Below are positions 27,080 through 36,497 of a DNA stretch of 64,000 nt, one piece after another; within the stretch, counting starts at the first letter, position 1; the number at the start of each line of letters is the position of its first letter. Both the position numbers and the translations under genes were made by a program. Origin of the DNA: Dulcicalothrix desertica PCC 7102 (GTDB lineage: Bacteria; Cyanobacteriota; Cyanobacteriia; Cyanobacteriales; Nostocaceae); NCBI RefSeq assembly GCF_003991905.1, contig NZ_RSCL01000030.1, positions 1-64,000 on the forward strand. The letters are read 5' to 3'. The notes beneath the pieces are model-generated. The model was not told where the DNA came from, did not search any database, and saw only the letters and a program-made list of their open reading frames with translations.

Positions 27080-27471
27080 AGGTCTTCTCCCATACTTTTT
27101 TATATCATCGAAAGCATCCTATCATGTACTTTCGCTCGATTTCTCTACGAAGCTACAATATTTGACTTATTCGCAACATTGTTTAACATTTCGCTACAAA
27201 ATCTCAGAACCAGTAATAGTTTCAATAGATAAACCTCAAAATCCCTCGCAACCTATGCCAGTGCCTTTGTATTAATCTTGTAGCATAGGCTTATAGGCTG
27301 TGCAGTGACATAATTTTCACATTATTCACACGTAGAGACGTGATTAATCACGTCTCTACAATGAATGAACCACAAAGACACGGGCGTAAGAATTATTAAG
27401 AAATAAACCACAAAAATAATTCATACAAGAACATTTAGTTTAAATAATGATGCGCGAACTGCATTAAAGCA
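27080..27471. other. Intergenic region with chlP promoter and one palindrome
   Basis: The chlP leader lies in the left part. A perfect palindromic repeat is at 27332-27359. No gene is visible. Confidence 0.5.
27332..27359. repeat. Short palindromic repeat, GACGTGATTAATCACGTC core
   Basis: A perfect 28-base palindrome: GTAGAGACGTGATT and its exact reverse complement. Confidence 0.88.
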
Positions 27472-27744
27472 TTACAAATTGCACCACAGTGGACTTACTT
27501 GTACCTTAGTAATAGCTTTATTCACTTTGAGAGTACGACCCATCCACTCGGCGCCTAAGAGTGCCTTAATTGCAACTGCCTCCTCAGCATCTGTTTCCAT
27601 ATCGATAAAAGCAAATCCTCTCTTCTCACCTGTTTTTTTATCGATCGGTAATCGCACTCTCCTTACAGAGCCGTATTGTGAGAATATTTGCTTAAGCTCT
27701 AATTCTTTAACTTCAGAAGATAAATTGCTCACATAAACTGACAT
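27472..27744 (-). CDS. RRM-type RNA-binding protein (cyanobacterial Rbp)
   Basis: 90 residues. RNP2 is VYVSNL near the start, and RNP1 is KRGFAFIDM at about residues 45-53. The RRM is complete, and the usual Gly-rich tail is absent. Instead the C-terminus ends KVQVSPLWCNL. Relatives are RNA chaperones, and several are cold-induced. It has a long, gene-free upstream region that could hold a structured leader. Confidence 0.9.
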   Translation of the reverse strand: MSVYVSNLSSEVKELELKQIFSQYGSVRRVRLPIDKKTGEKRGFAFIDMETDAEEAVAIKALLGAEWMGRTLKVNKAITKVQVSPLWCNL

Positions 27745-28356
27745 AAAAATCTCTCAAATTATTTGATTATTGAATTTTTGATTGCTTTTATTCTGATATT
27801 TTAAAACTTTCGATTTTGCTTTCTAAAGCGACAAAACGAGCTTACTTCCTTACGAAACAACTATAGGGATTAAAGCAAAATTTCTCGAACAGCACGAATT
27901 ATAAAACCTTCTTACCTAAGCAATGGCAACTGTTTGAGCCAACCTTATGCAATAAATTTACTACACCAACTGGCATATCGCACCTCTCGAACCTTATAGG
28001 TTTAGAGATTTTATATCCGGGAAGGCTTCTATGGCAATCTGTCCTAGCATCTCTATAGCTTAGTCACGTAGCCGAAAATAATTCTCTCTGGTTTAATAAT
28101 AGCACGGAATATGTAATTATGCGTTAAGAGCGCTATATACTAACGTGGACAGTTACCCATCTGGCACAAATGCTACATAGTATACGTAGAAAGATGATAG
28201 GATTCTTCTTGATCTAGCAATTTCCAAGAGTTTTAATTCAATCTCTAAAGTGGAAAAATATTTTTAGTATAAAATATTTCTAAAAAGTAAAATAGAAATT
28301 ACCTTTACTGTTGTGATTGCTTTGTTTTTGAAACCATTACGAAGAGGAATGCATCA
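27745..28356. other. 612-base gap with possible long leader of the RRM gene
   Basis: No convincing gene. Near 27996-28014 an AACCTTATAGGTT palindrome sits in a hairpin-like context on the rbp side. The response-regulator promoter must lie in the right-hand third. Long leaders are known for cold-regulated rbp genes, but the sequence alone does not prove one here. Confidence 0.45.
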
Positions 28357-29025
28357 ATGAATCGAATTCTCATCGCTGAAGATGAACCCCGCATTGCCGC
28401 TTTTATTGAAAAAGGTTTGCGTTCTCATGGTTTTACCACATCTGTGGCAGTTGATGCCAAATCTGCTGCTGATATGGCTAATAGTAGTATTTTTGACTTA
28501 TTGATTCTAGATTTAGGACTTCCAGGCAAAGATGGCTTGGAGATTTTAGAAGATTTACGCGGACAAGGTGAAAATGTCCCAGTGATTATTTTAACTGCCC
28601 GTGATGACATTCAGGATAAAGTTGCAGGTTTTGAAGCAGGCGCCGATGATTACATGACCAAACCTTTTCGATTTGAAGAATTGCTAGCTCGTGTTAAGGC
28701 AAGGCTACGTAGTAACTCTAGCAAACAAGCTACAGAAAGTACAGTCATTAAGCTCGGAAACATCGTTTTAGACTTACGCACACGTAAACTAAAAGTGGGC
28801 GAAGAAACAATTGAACTACCCGCACGCGAATTTACCCTAGCTGAAACCTTCTTCCGTCATCCCGGACAAGTATTAAGTCGCGAGCAATTGTTAGATAGGG
28901 TGTGGGGTTACGACTATGACCCAGGTTCTAATATTGTCGATGTCTATGTCGGCTATTTACGAAAAAAACTTGGCGGCAACTTAATTGAAACTGTGCGAGG
29001 AATGGGTTATCGTTTACGAACATGA
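28357..29025 (+). CDS. OmpR/PhoB-family response regulator of the glycan locus
   Basis: 222 residues. The receiver has E8-D9, phosphoacceptor D52 in LLILDLGLPGKDG and K in MTKPFRFEELLARV. The winged helix carries LPAREFTLAETFFRHPGQVL, then SREQLLDRVWGYDYDPGSNI and VDVYVGYLRKKL. It is the only DNA-binding regulator in the 28-44.6 kb locus, so it is the best candidate to bind the three repeat boxes downstream. The first box overlaps its own stop codon. Cognate kinase is probably the product at 29695. Confidence 0.92.
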   Translation: MNRILIAEDEPRIAAFIEKGLRSHGFTTSVAVDAKSAADMANSSIFDLLILDLGLPGKDGLEILEDLRGQGENVPVIILTARDDIQDKVAGFEAGADDYMTKPFRFEELLARVKARLRSNSSKQATESTVIKLGNIVLDLRTRKLKVGEETIELPAREFTLAETFFRHPGQVLSREQLLDRVWGYDYDPGSNIVDVYVGYLRKKLGGNLIETVRGMGYRLRT

Positions 29026-29066
29026 GAATTTTCTCATCAGGTTTTCATGACATATTCATTCACCTG
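29023..29066 (+). promoter_or_regulatory. Regulatory box 1 (TGAGAA-TT-TTCTCA plus 11-bp YTCAT repeats)
   Basis: The palindrome TGAGAATTTTCTCA begins on the response-regulator stop codon. CTCAT at 29033, TTCAT at 29044 and TTCAT at 29055 are exactly 11 bp apart. It lies about 220 bases before the receiver gene and could control the receiver-kinase-lipoprotein genes. Confidence 0.65.
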
Positions 29067-29287
29067 TAGGATATTGGTGTTTAGGCTTATATTTTTCGTT
29101 GTACAGATATTATTGTTTCAATGATAATTGTTTACATTCTGAATCCTGTATAAAGCCGCAAAAATAAATCAGGTAAAAAAAATTTGTAATTTTGGATAAA
29201 AATTGCATAAATGAATTTTGTTTACACCTATTGGTAATATGGAGGAGATCGAGTACGATTTTTGAATTAAAATCATAATTTATAACT

Positions 29288-29647
29288 ATGAACCGTATAT
29301 TAATCGCTGAAGATGAAGAACGTTTGGCTGCTTTGATGCAAAAAGGGTTTAAGAAAAATGGATTTGTAACCGCAGTTGCTCCCGATGGAGAAGAGGCATT
29401 AAAAATGGCTGTAGATGAAGATTTTGAGTTGCTATTGCTTGATTTAGGTCTACCAGTTAAAGATGGTTGGGCTGTATTAAAAGAACTTCGTAGTAAAGGA
29501 GAAAAGTTACCAATCATTATTGTAACTGCAATTAATGATGAATGTAATCGTGATATTGCGCTGAGTTTAGGCGCCAATGAATATGTAACTAAACCATTTA
29601 GGTTTGGTGATTTAATAGAAAAAGTGAAGTCTTATTTAAAAAAATAA
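29288..29647 (+). CDS. Single-domain receiver protein (CheY-like)
   Basis: 119 residues, a receiver only. It opens with the same ten residues as the upstream regulator (MNRILIAEDE) and keeps D52 in LLLLDLGLPVKDG and the Lys in YVTKPFRFGDL, then stops after the last receiver helix. It looks like a duplicated regulator that lost its DNA-binding domain. It may act as a phosphate sink or as a competitor for the adjacent kinase. It is 47 bases from the kinase gene. Confidence 0.88.
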   Translation: MNRILIAEDEERLAALMQKGFKKNGFVTAVAPDGEEALKMAVDEDFELLLLDLGLPVKDGWAVLKELRSKGEKLPIIIVTAINDECNRDIALSLGANEYVTKPFRFGDLIEKVKSYLKK

Positions 29648-29694
29648 ATTATAAAGCTAAATTAAAAATTATTAATTTTAGAGTTTGAGGTTTG

Positions 29695-31251
29695 ATGTCT
29701 AAAAATTTGAGCGTACAAAAATTAGAGGTCATCAATCGCTTAGAAAATGGCAAAGGCTTTTTTTGGGCAGCACGTACTCGTATTCTTCTATGGTATGTTG
29801 TAATAATTAGCTTTATATTTGCAGCTTCTATACCAGCATTTCGTCAAGCTTTGTACGCGCGCGTAAATGTGCGTGTGCATGAAGATCTTGAAGAAAAAAT
29901 AGCGATATTTAAGGAATTAATCTCTGAACAAAGCACAGCTACTAATAATGATATAATCTCAGAAGAGATTAAAGAGGCTGCTCAGTTACTTCGAGAATCA
30001 GACCAACGTCTTGCTAAATTTCCATCTTATAAAACAGAGTTAAAAGAATTTTTTGATGCATATTTAGGAAATCAACTTCCCCAAGACGATACATTTTTGA
30101 TTGTGCTAACAGATGGAAAATTTTATAAATCTAGCCCTAGAGCTAGACCTGCAATACTTGATAGAGATTCAAGAATAATCCGACGTTGGGCACTACTAAC
30201 TCAACCACAAAGAGGAGAAATACAAACGGAATATAGTGATGTTGGTGACATAATTTACTCAGCGAAGCCAGTAAAAATTAATGGCATAATCATGGGTGTA
30301 TTTGTAGTTGCTCACACTACTGCTGGAGAACGTGCGGAAGTACTGGAAGCTGTATCGGTGGTAATTACAGTCAGTTCATTCACTCTATTTGTTGCGTTAG
30401 TGCTAGCTTGGTTTGCCTCTGGAAAAATTCTTGCTCCTTTGCGCGCGCTTTCCAAAACTGCCCGTAAAATTGGAGAATCCGATTTAAATCAGCGTATTGC
30501 TGTCAAGGGAGAAGGAGAACTAGCGGAACTTGCAACAACTTTTAACGAAATGATGGATAGGTTGCAAGCTGCTTTTATCAGTCAAATAAATTTTATTAAC
30601 GATGCTGGGCATGAATTGCGAACTCCTATTACTATCATTAGTGGTCATTTAGAGTTGATGGATAATGACAACCCAGAGGAAATCGAAGAAACTTTAGTGA
30701 TAGTAATGGATGAACTCGACAGAATGAGTCGATTTGTGAATGATTTGGTTTTGCTAGCAAAGGCAGAGCGACCAGATTTTTTACAGTTAGAAACAGTTTG
30801 TGTCCAAACTTTAACAGAAGGGTTATTTATTAAAGCCAAAGCTTTGGCTGAACGTAACTGGTTACTAGAAAGTGTTTGTTCATGTCGAATTGTTGCTGAC
30901 CGTCAGCGTTTGACTCAAGCCATAATGAATTTGGCACAAAATGCGACGCAACATACCAAAAATACAGATACCATTGCTATTGGGTCAGCTATTAGTAAAG
31001 GTGAAATCAAATTTTGGGTGCGCGATAGTGGAGAAGGTATTTCACTTTCTGACCAACAAAGAATATTTGAACGTTTCGCGCGCGCTGCTAATAGTCGTCG
31101 TCGTTCTGAAGGTGCTGGTTTAGGGTTATCGATAGTTCAAGCTATTGCAGAAGCTCACGGCGGAAAAATCATCCTTGAAAGCCAACTTGGTACAGGCGCC
31201 ACGTTCACTATAGTGCTACCCTTAAAAGCACCCCTTAATAGAACGAATTAG
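29695..31251 (+). CDS. Membrane sensor histidine kinase
   Basis: 518 residues. There are two membrane helices (LLWYVVIISFIFAASIPAF near residue 33, and VVITVSSFTLFVALVLAWFA near 222) enclosing a roughly 170-residue external sensor with no recognised fold. HAMP follows, then H306 in INDAGHELRTPITIISGHLE. The ATPase domain has NLAQNATQHT (N box), RDSGEGIS (G1), FERFARA (F box) and GAGLGLSIV (G2). It is a complete kinase and the likely partner of the two receivers upstream. The ATG at 29695 is preferred over the TTG just before it. Confidence 0.92.
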   Translation: MSKNLSVQKLEVINRLENGKGFFWAARTRILLWYVVIISFIFAASIPAFRQALYARVNVRVHEDLEEKIAIFKELISEQSTATNNDIISEEIKEAAQLLRESDQRLAKFPSYKTELKEFFDAYLGNQLPQDDTFLIVLTDGKFYKSSPRARPAILDRDSRIIRRWALLTQPQRGEIQTEYSDVGDIIYSAKPVKINGIIMGVFVVAHTTAGERAEVLEAVSVVITVSSFTLFVALVLAWFASGKILAPLRALSKTARKIGESDLNQRIAVKGEGELAELATTFNEMMDRLQAAFISQINFINDAGHELRTPITIISGHLELMDNDNPEEIEETLVIVMDELDRMSRFVNDLVLLAKAERPDFLQLETVCVQTLTEGLFIKAKALAERNWLLESVCSCRIVADRQRLTQAIMNLAQNATQHTKNTDTIAIGSAISKGEIKFWVRDSGEGISLSDQQRIFERFARAANSRRRSEGAGLGLSIVQAIAEAHGGKIILESQLGTGATFTIVLPLKAPLNRTN

Positions 31252-31266
31252 CGCCTTTAAGTAGCC

Positions 31267-31728
31267 ATGTTAGAAAAAGTAATTTTTGTTTGGGCAATTA
31301 GTGCGCTGCTATTTGTACTTTTTAATGCTTGTAGCAACCTCGAAAATTCGCGAAAGCAAATTCTAGTACCAACAGTTGTAGAAAAAGCCTTCAACACCAA
31401 GTATTCTCCTGACATATCTCGGACTTGGCAAAAACATTATTATGGCTATGAAGCAGTTTTTATTCAAAATAATATTAAATACGAAGCAGAATTTTCAGCT
31501 AATGGTGAATGGCTAGAAACCGAATATTATGTATCAGAGAAAGAATTTCCTGAAGCTGTGTTACAAAAAATCAAAAAACAACGTCCTAACTTTGTGATTA
31601 CAAAATACGAAATTGAAATTACTCCTAAAGGAATATTTTACGAAGTAGATATTACCGACGGTGAAATTGAAGAAGAATTATATTTTGATGAAAAAGGTAA
31701 TCCTGCTCCTGATTTATACGAGGACTAA
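31267..31728 (+). CDS. PepSY-like putative lipoprotein
   Basis: 153 residues. The leader VIFVWAISALLFVLFNAC ends in a possible lipobox (FNAC). The mature part contains two PepSY-like (DUF2874) units: VVEKAFNTKYSPDISRTW, YGYEAVF and IKYEAEFSANGEW, then the parallel set FPEAVLQKIKKQRPNFVITK and FYEVDITDGEIEEELYFDE. Such proteins often sit beside two-component genes and are proposed to modulate envelope sensing. It begins 15 bases after the kinase stop, so it belongs to the same operon. Confidence 0.78.
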   Translation: MLEKVIFVWAISALLFVLFNACSNLENSRKQILVPTVVEKAFNTKYSPDISRTWQKHYYGYEAVFIQNNIKYEAEFSANGEWLETEYYVSEKEFPEAVLQKIKKQRPNFVITKYEIEITPKGIFYEVDITDGEIEEELYFDEKGNPAPDLYED

Positions 31729-31783
31729 ATTAGTGATATTTTATACATGTTACTTAGTTGCTTGTTATTTTAAATAATCTTCA

Positions 31784-31829
31784 TGAGAAGGTTCTCATAA
31801 AAATTTCATAAAGAACTCATCCGTAACAG
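31784..31829 (+). promoter_or_regulatory. Regulatory box 2 upstream of ugd
   Basis: TGAGAAGGTTCTCA, with CTCAT at 31794, TTCAT at 31805 and CTCAT at 31816 at exact 11-bp steps. From 31792 to 31829 it is nearly identical to box 3. It ends 73 bases before the ugd start. Confidence 0.72.
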
Positions 31830-31902
31830 CGATTATGTGCATAAGCAAGAAGACACCTAGTAAGTGTCTCTGACGTGCAAAATAATTGGGAGGATTACCG
31901 TG

Positions 31903-33306
31903 ATGCGTGTTTGCGTTATAGGCACAGGATACGTTGGTTTAGTTACAGGGGCATGTTTGGCACATATTGGGCATCATGTTATTTGTATTGACAACAACGC
32001 TGATAAAGTTGCCCTCATGCAATCTGGTCAATCTCCTATATTTGAGCCTGGATTGGCAGAAATTATGCAAGCGGCGATGCAAGCCGGAAACTTAGAATTT
32101 ACTACAGACTTAGGCGCCGGTGTCGCGCATGGTGAAATTTTATTTATTGCAGTTGGCACTCCTGCATTACCCACAGGTGAAAGCGATACACGATATGTTG
32201 AAGCAGTAGCGCGCGGTATTGGTTCGCATCTCAACGGTGGTTACAAAGTAATTGTCAATAAATCAACAGTACCAATTGGTTCAGGTGACTGGGTAAAAAG
32301 AATTGTGTTAGATGGAGTTGCCGAACGTCAACAAACAATTGCTGGATTTGACGTAGTTAGCAACCCAGAGTTTTTACGTGAAGGGTCTGCTGTCTTTGAT
32401 ACCTTTAACCCCGACCGAATTGTTTTGGGTAGCAACAGTACAAAAGCAATTGCGATGATGCGAAAACTTTATGCCCCAATCATTGCACGTAGGTTTGCAG
32501 AAGATCCATTTTTGCTTCCTGTTCCTGTGGTCGAAACAGATATTTCATCCGCAGAAATGATTAAATACGCAGCGAATGCATTTTTAGCGACGAAAATTAG
32601 CTTTATTAACGAAGTTGCGAATATTTGCGACCGAGTAGGTGCCGATGTTACTCAAGTCGCTCAAGGTATTGGTTTAGACTCACGTATTGGTAAAAAATTC
32701 CTCCAAGCTGGTATTGGTTGGGGTGGTTCGTGCTTTCCCAAAGATGTTTCTGCATTAATTCATACCGCTGTTGACTATGGTTATGATGCTCAGTTATTGA
32801 GAAAAGCGGTAGCTGTCAACGAACGTCAAAAGTTGATTGCGTTAGAAAAATTACAACAAGTTTTGAAAATACTCAAAGGTAAAACCATCGGGTTATTAGG
32901 TTTAACTTTCAAACCAGACACCGATGATATGCGTGATGCACCCGCTTTGATTTTAATCGAACAGTTGAATCGATTAGGCGCCAAAGTTAAAGCATACGAC
33001 CCAATAATTGCTCAAACTGGGATGGCACATGGTCTTTCTGACGTAAAAGTTGAAAGCGACGCAGTTCAACTTGCTGATGGCTGTGATGCATTAGTACTTA
33101 TTACCGAGTGGCAATCATTCCGTAAATTAGATTACGCCAAACTCGGTGAGAAAATGATAAGCAAAATCATCATTGATGGACGCAATTTCCTAGACCCAGA
33201 AGTTTTAACTGCTTCAGGTTTCCAATATATAGGTATTGGTCGTCCTACACACAAAGATATTACATCAACACCATCTGTTGGCGCCGAATTAGTGGCTACT
33301 TACTAA
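31903..33306 (+). CDS. ugd: UDP-glucose 6-dehydrogenase
   Basis: 467 residues from MRVCVIGTGYVG, with GGGAGG about 9 bases upstream. The NAD motif is GTGYVGLVTG. NKSTVPIGSGD, then PEFLREGSAVFDTFNPDRIV, gives the central domain. Catalytic C277 lies in GWGGSCFPKDVSAL. It makes UDP-glucuronate, a precursor for polysaccharides and glycolipids. GDP-mannose dehydrogenases share these motifs, but the glucose enzyme is the better fit. Its own regulatory box links it to the two-component genes before it. Confidence 0.93.
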   Translation: MRVCVIGTGYVGLVTGACLAHIGHHVICIDNNADKVALMQSGQSPIFEPGLAEIMQAAMQAGNLEFTTDLGAGVAHGEILFIAVGTPALPTGESDTRYVEAVARGIGSHLNGGYKVIVNKSTVPIGSGDWVKRIVLDGVAERQQTIAGFDVVSNPEFLREGSAVFDTFNPDRIVLGSNSTKAIAMMRKLYAPIIARRFAEDPFLLPVPVVETDISSAEMIKYAANAFLATKISFINEVANICDRVGADVTQVAQGIGLDSRIGKKFLQAGIGWGGSCFPKDVSALIHTAVDYGYDAQLLRKAVAVNERQKLIALEKLQQVLKILKGKTIGLLGLTFKPDTDDMRDAPALILIEQLNRLGAKVKAYDPIIAQTGMAHGLSDVKVESDAVQLADGCDALVLITEWQSFRKLDYAKLGEKMISKIIIDGRNFLDPEVLTASGFQYIGIGRPTHKDITSTPSVGAELVATY

Positions 33307-33330
33307 AGTGCATTTCAAACTCTTCTGTCT

Positions 33331-33358
33331 GTAGAGACGCGATTAATCGCGTCTCTAC
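33331..33358. repeat. Short palindromic repeat, GACGCGATTAATCGCGTC core
   Basis: A perfect palindrome of two 14-base arms, 24 bases after the ugd stop. Confidence 0.88.
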
Positions 33359-33397
33359 CGCGTTTCTATCGTCTATACAGAAATAATTAATTTTTGT

Positions 33398-33424
33398 TAG
33401 GGATGCGGCAATGCCGTGTCCCTA
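33398..33424. repeat. GC-rich hairpin repeat, second type
   Basis: TAGGGA-TGCGGCA and TGCCG-TGTCCCTA arms. It differs in sequence from the GTAGAGACG family and lies 40 bases after a copy of it, so two repeat types share this gap. Confidence 0.7.
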
Positions 33425-33523
33425 CATATGTATTTGTATTATTGTAATAATAAATCTATTGACAAAAAAAATACGTAAATATACTGTAACAACTGAGGCA
33501 AATTAATAACATCCTGTTTAGTT

Positions 33524-35073
33524 GTGAATAAAAAGATACTAATATTTGATAAATTTACTGTAAATATTCCATTCATGAATCTCAATCGGTGGTTCATATT
33601 TTTCGGCGAAGCGCGTACTCGGATTTTGATATGGTACTTAATATTACTCGGTTTTTTTGTTTCAGTCACGCTACCACTGATTCGTCAGCGCTTGTTTGCA
33701 CAAGTTCAGGCACGCGTGCAGGGTGAGTTAGTTGAAGAAATGGAGGAGTTTAAAAGTATCGTCGTACTTGGTTTGAAAAGCGCAGATGACGATGATAGAG
33801 AGCGATTGAGCCGTAGAAATGATGTTATTAATTGGGAGGCGCCAAAAAATATTAAAGACTAACTAGGGTCGTGGAGATTCATTTGACGGATGAACTACCG
33901 GATGATGATGTTTTTTACATCGCCATTCTTAATGGTGATTTTTACAAGTCAAATCCGCGAGGATTACCTGATGTTATGGATTTTGATTCTCCGTTAATGC
34001 AACGTTGGGAAAAGTTAACAAAACCGTCTCAAGAGGAAGAGGACTTTGATGATGAAAATATCGACAGCGTTCTCTATATAGCCGAACCCATTAGAATCAA
34101 CAACGAAATCATGGGTGTATTTGTAGTCGCACATACGACTGCGGGTGAACGCCAAGAAGCTTTAGATGCTATACAAATTGTAGTCGAGGTTACAATATTC
34201 GTACTGCTATTTGTATTACTTTTAACATGGTTGATATCGGGTAAAATATTATCTCCATTACGTCTATTAGTAAAAACAGCCCAAGAAATTAACGAATCCG
34301 AGTTAACTAAACGCATTACCGTGCAAGGGAGTGGTGAGATTGCCCAACTCACGACTACATTCAACGCGATGATGGATAGGTTAGAAGTCGCGTTTAGTAC
34401 TCAGCGCGATTTTTTGAATGATGCAGGTCACGAACTCCGTACTCCCATTACTATTATTCGTGGACACTTGGAACTTATGGGAGATGACCCAGAAGAACAA
34501 AGGGAGACTTTAGCGATAGTTATAGATGAGCTTGACCGCATATCTCGATTCGTTGATGATTTGATTTTACTAGCAAAGACGGAACGTCCTGATTTTTTGA
34601 AGTTAGAGGTGGTGAATATTGCCACTTTAACTGAGGAACTTTTTACTAAAGCCAAAGCTTTAGCAGTTAGGAATTGGCAATTTGATACATCCGCTACTGG
34701 TACAATGGTTGTAGACCGCCAAAGATTAACACAAGCTGTTATGAATTTGGCACAAAACGCTACACAGCATACTAAGGAAAGTGATACTATTTCGATTGGT
34801 TCGGGTGTATCTAAAGGCAAAGTACGTTTTTGGGTACAGGATACAGGAGAAGGAATTGCAACTGACGACCAAAAACGAATATTTGAAAGATTTGCGCGCG
34901 CATCAAACAGTCGCAGACGTTCGGAAGGTGCTGGTCTAGGGCTATCTATCGTTAGGGCTATCGCTCAAGCTCATGGCGGTAAAATATATCTCAAAAGTAT
35001 ATTAGGAACAGGGTCTACTTTTACGATTGTCTTGCCCCAAGATTCTACTAAAGAAGTGCCCTTAGATAAATAG
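33524..35073 (+). pseudogene. Second membrane histidine kinase, split by a frameshift
   Basis: The N-terminal part (first membrane helix ILIWYLILLGFFVSVTLPLI) ends at TAA 33860-33862 after PKNIKD. The rest resumes in the next frame at RVVEIHLTDELPDDDVF and runs through HAMP, the phospho-His (NDAGHELRTPIT) and a complete ATPase domain to 35073. Adding one base after GAC at 33857-33859 gives KDLTRVVEIHL and restores a single protein that parallels the kinase at 29695. It is a paralog broken by a one-base deletion or a sequencing error. Start codons at 33524 (GTG) or 33575 (ATG) are both possible. The downstream GTG at 33871 could still make a soluble-side fragment with one membrane helix. Confidence 0.85.
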
Positions 35074-35126
35074 AATTATTCTCACTACATGTTTTGTTTT
35101 TTATTTTGGCATTTTTACTACTTTCG

Positions 35127-35172
35127 TGAGAAGTTTCTCATAAAAACTTCATAAAGAACTCATCCGCATCAG
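35127..35172 (+). promoter_or_regulatory. Regulatory box 3 upstream of the glycosyltransferase operon
   Basis: TGAGAAGTTTCTCA followed by CTCAT, TTCAT and CTCAT at 11-bp steps (35137, 35148, 35159). It matches box 2 at all but a few positions. It ends 59 bases before the first glycosyltransferase, so spacing to the start is close to that of box 2. Confidence 0.72.
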
Positions 35173-35231
35173 ACAAACTGTATATAAGTAAAACACAGAA
35201 TAAATACAAAATCAAAACAAAGGAAAAAATT

Positions 35232-36473
35232 ATGCGACTGCTGGTCTACTCCCACGACGCATACGGACTTGGCAATATCCGTCGAATGTTAGCAATTTGT
35301 GAACACCTGCTAAGTGAAATTCCAGAACTTTCGATTTTGTTGCTGTCGGGTTCACCCATGCTTCAAGGTTTTCGCTTACCCAAAGGTTTAGATTACATTA
35401 AACTTCCTTGTCTAAACAGAGGTGAAACAGGTGAAGTTGCTGTTAAGTATTTAGGTATGGGTGTTGAGGAAACAGTTAAACTCCGTTCCGAGTTAATCTT
35501 ATCAGCAGCAATTAACTTTAGACCACATTTATTTTTAGTAGACAAAAAGCCTTACGGGTTAAAGAACGAATTAACTAGTACTCTAAAATATTTTGAAGAG
35601 AAACTTCCAGATACCAAACTTGTTCTACTATTACGAGATATTCTTGATTCTCCTGAAAAAACTATAAGCGAGTGGCAAAAACACCACTATCAAGAAACGA
35701 TAGAAAGGTTCTACCATCAAATACTTGTTGTTGGAACACCAGATGTTTTTGATGTAGCTAAAGAATATCAATTTTCACCAATTATTACTCAAAAAACTCG
35801 CTATTGTGGTTACATCGGTCGTCAACCAGGTTTCGTACATCCAAGCTTCATTAGAAAGCAATTAGATGTATCTAAAGAAGAAAGTTTGATTTTGGTAACT
35901 CCAGGTGGTGGTGAAGACGGTTATCAATTAGTTGACTCATATCTATCAGCTTTAGCACTGCTACCAGAACAAAATAGCATTAAAAGTTTAATAATTTGTG
36001 GACCGGAAATGCCTGCTGACCAAAAGCAACTCGTATTTCAGGCAGCAGAAAATAATCCAAGAGTGCAAATAGGGGAATTTACAGATGATTTAATGAGCTA
36101 CATGCAAGCAGCAGACGCAATTGTATCAATGGCAGGTTACAATACAGTTTGTGAAATTTTATCTGCTCGTAAACCTGCTGTAATTATACCGCGCAGTAAG
36201 CCATCTCAAGAACAATCAATTAGAGCCGAAAAAATGGCAAATCTGGGTTTATTTAAAGTAGTTCACCCAGATAATATTGACTCTCAAATTTTACTTGATA
36301 CTATTTTAAGTCAGTTACAAACTGAGAAAAGTTCAGATTATCAGTTAGATATGAACGGTTTACCGCGCGTTAGTGACCAAATTTTAATGTTAATGTCTCA
36401 ATCAGTTTACAACCGTCAACTCACAAAAATATACCAAGAATATTCTGCACCATCTCTAGTTGTTAGCCATTAA
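35232..36473 (+). CDS. MurG-like predicted glycosyltransferase (COG4671 type), copy 1
   Basis: 413 residues in two Rossmann-like halves. The N-terminal half starts MRLLVYSHDAYGLGNIRRML, and the C-terminal half has LILVTPGGGEDGY, then ADAIVSMAGYNTVCEILSAR and PAVIIPRSKPSQEQSIRAEK. The GYNT loop and following acidic residues resemble the nucleotide-sugar site of MurG. AAAGGAAAAA lies before the ATG. It is followed by a second, diverged copy 24 bases later. The acceptor is unknown. Context points to a glycan or glycolipid made with UDP-glucuronate. Confidence 0.85.
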   Translation: MRLLVYSHDAYGLGNIRRMLAICEHLLSEIPELSILLLSGSPMLQGFRLPKGLDYIKLPCLNRGETGEVAVKYLGMGVEETVKLRSELILSAAINFRPHLFLVDKKPYGLKNELTSTLKYFEEKLPDTKLVLLLRDILDSPEKTISEWQKHHYQETIERFYHQILVVGTPDVFDVAKEYQFSPIITQKTRYCGYIGRQPGFVHPSFIRKQLDVSKEESLILVTPGGGEDGYQLVDSYLSALALLPEQNSIKSLIICGPEMPADQKQLVFQAAENNPRVQIGEFTDDLMSYMQAADAIVSMAGYNTVCEILSARKPAVIIPRSKPSQEQSIRAEKMANLGLFKVVHPDNIDSQILLDTILSQLQTEKSSDYQLDMNGLPRVSDQILMLMSQSVYNRQLTKIYQEYSAPSLVVSH

Positions 36474-36497
36474 TTAATAACTAAGGAAAAATTATTC

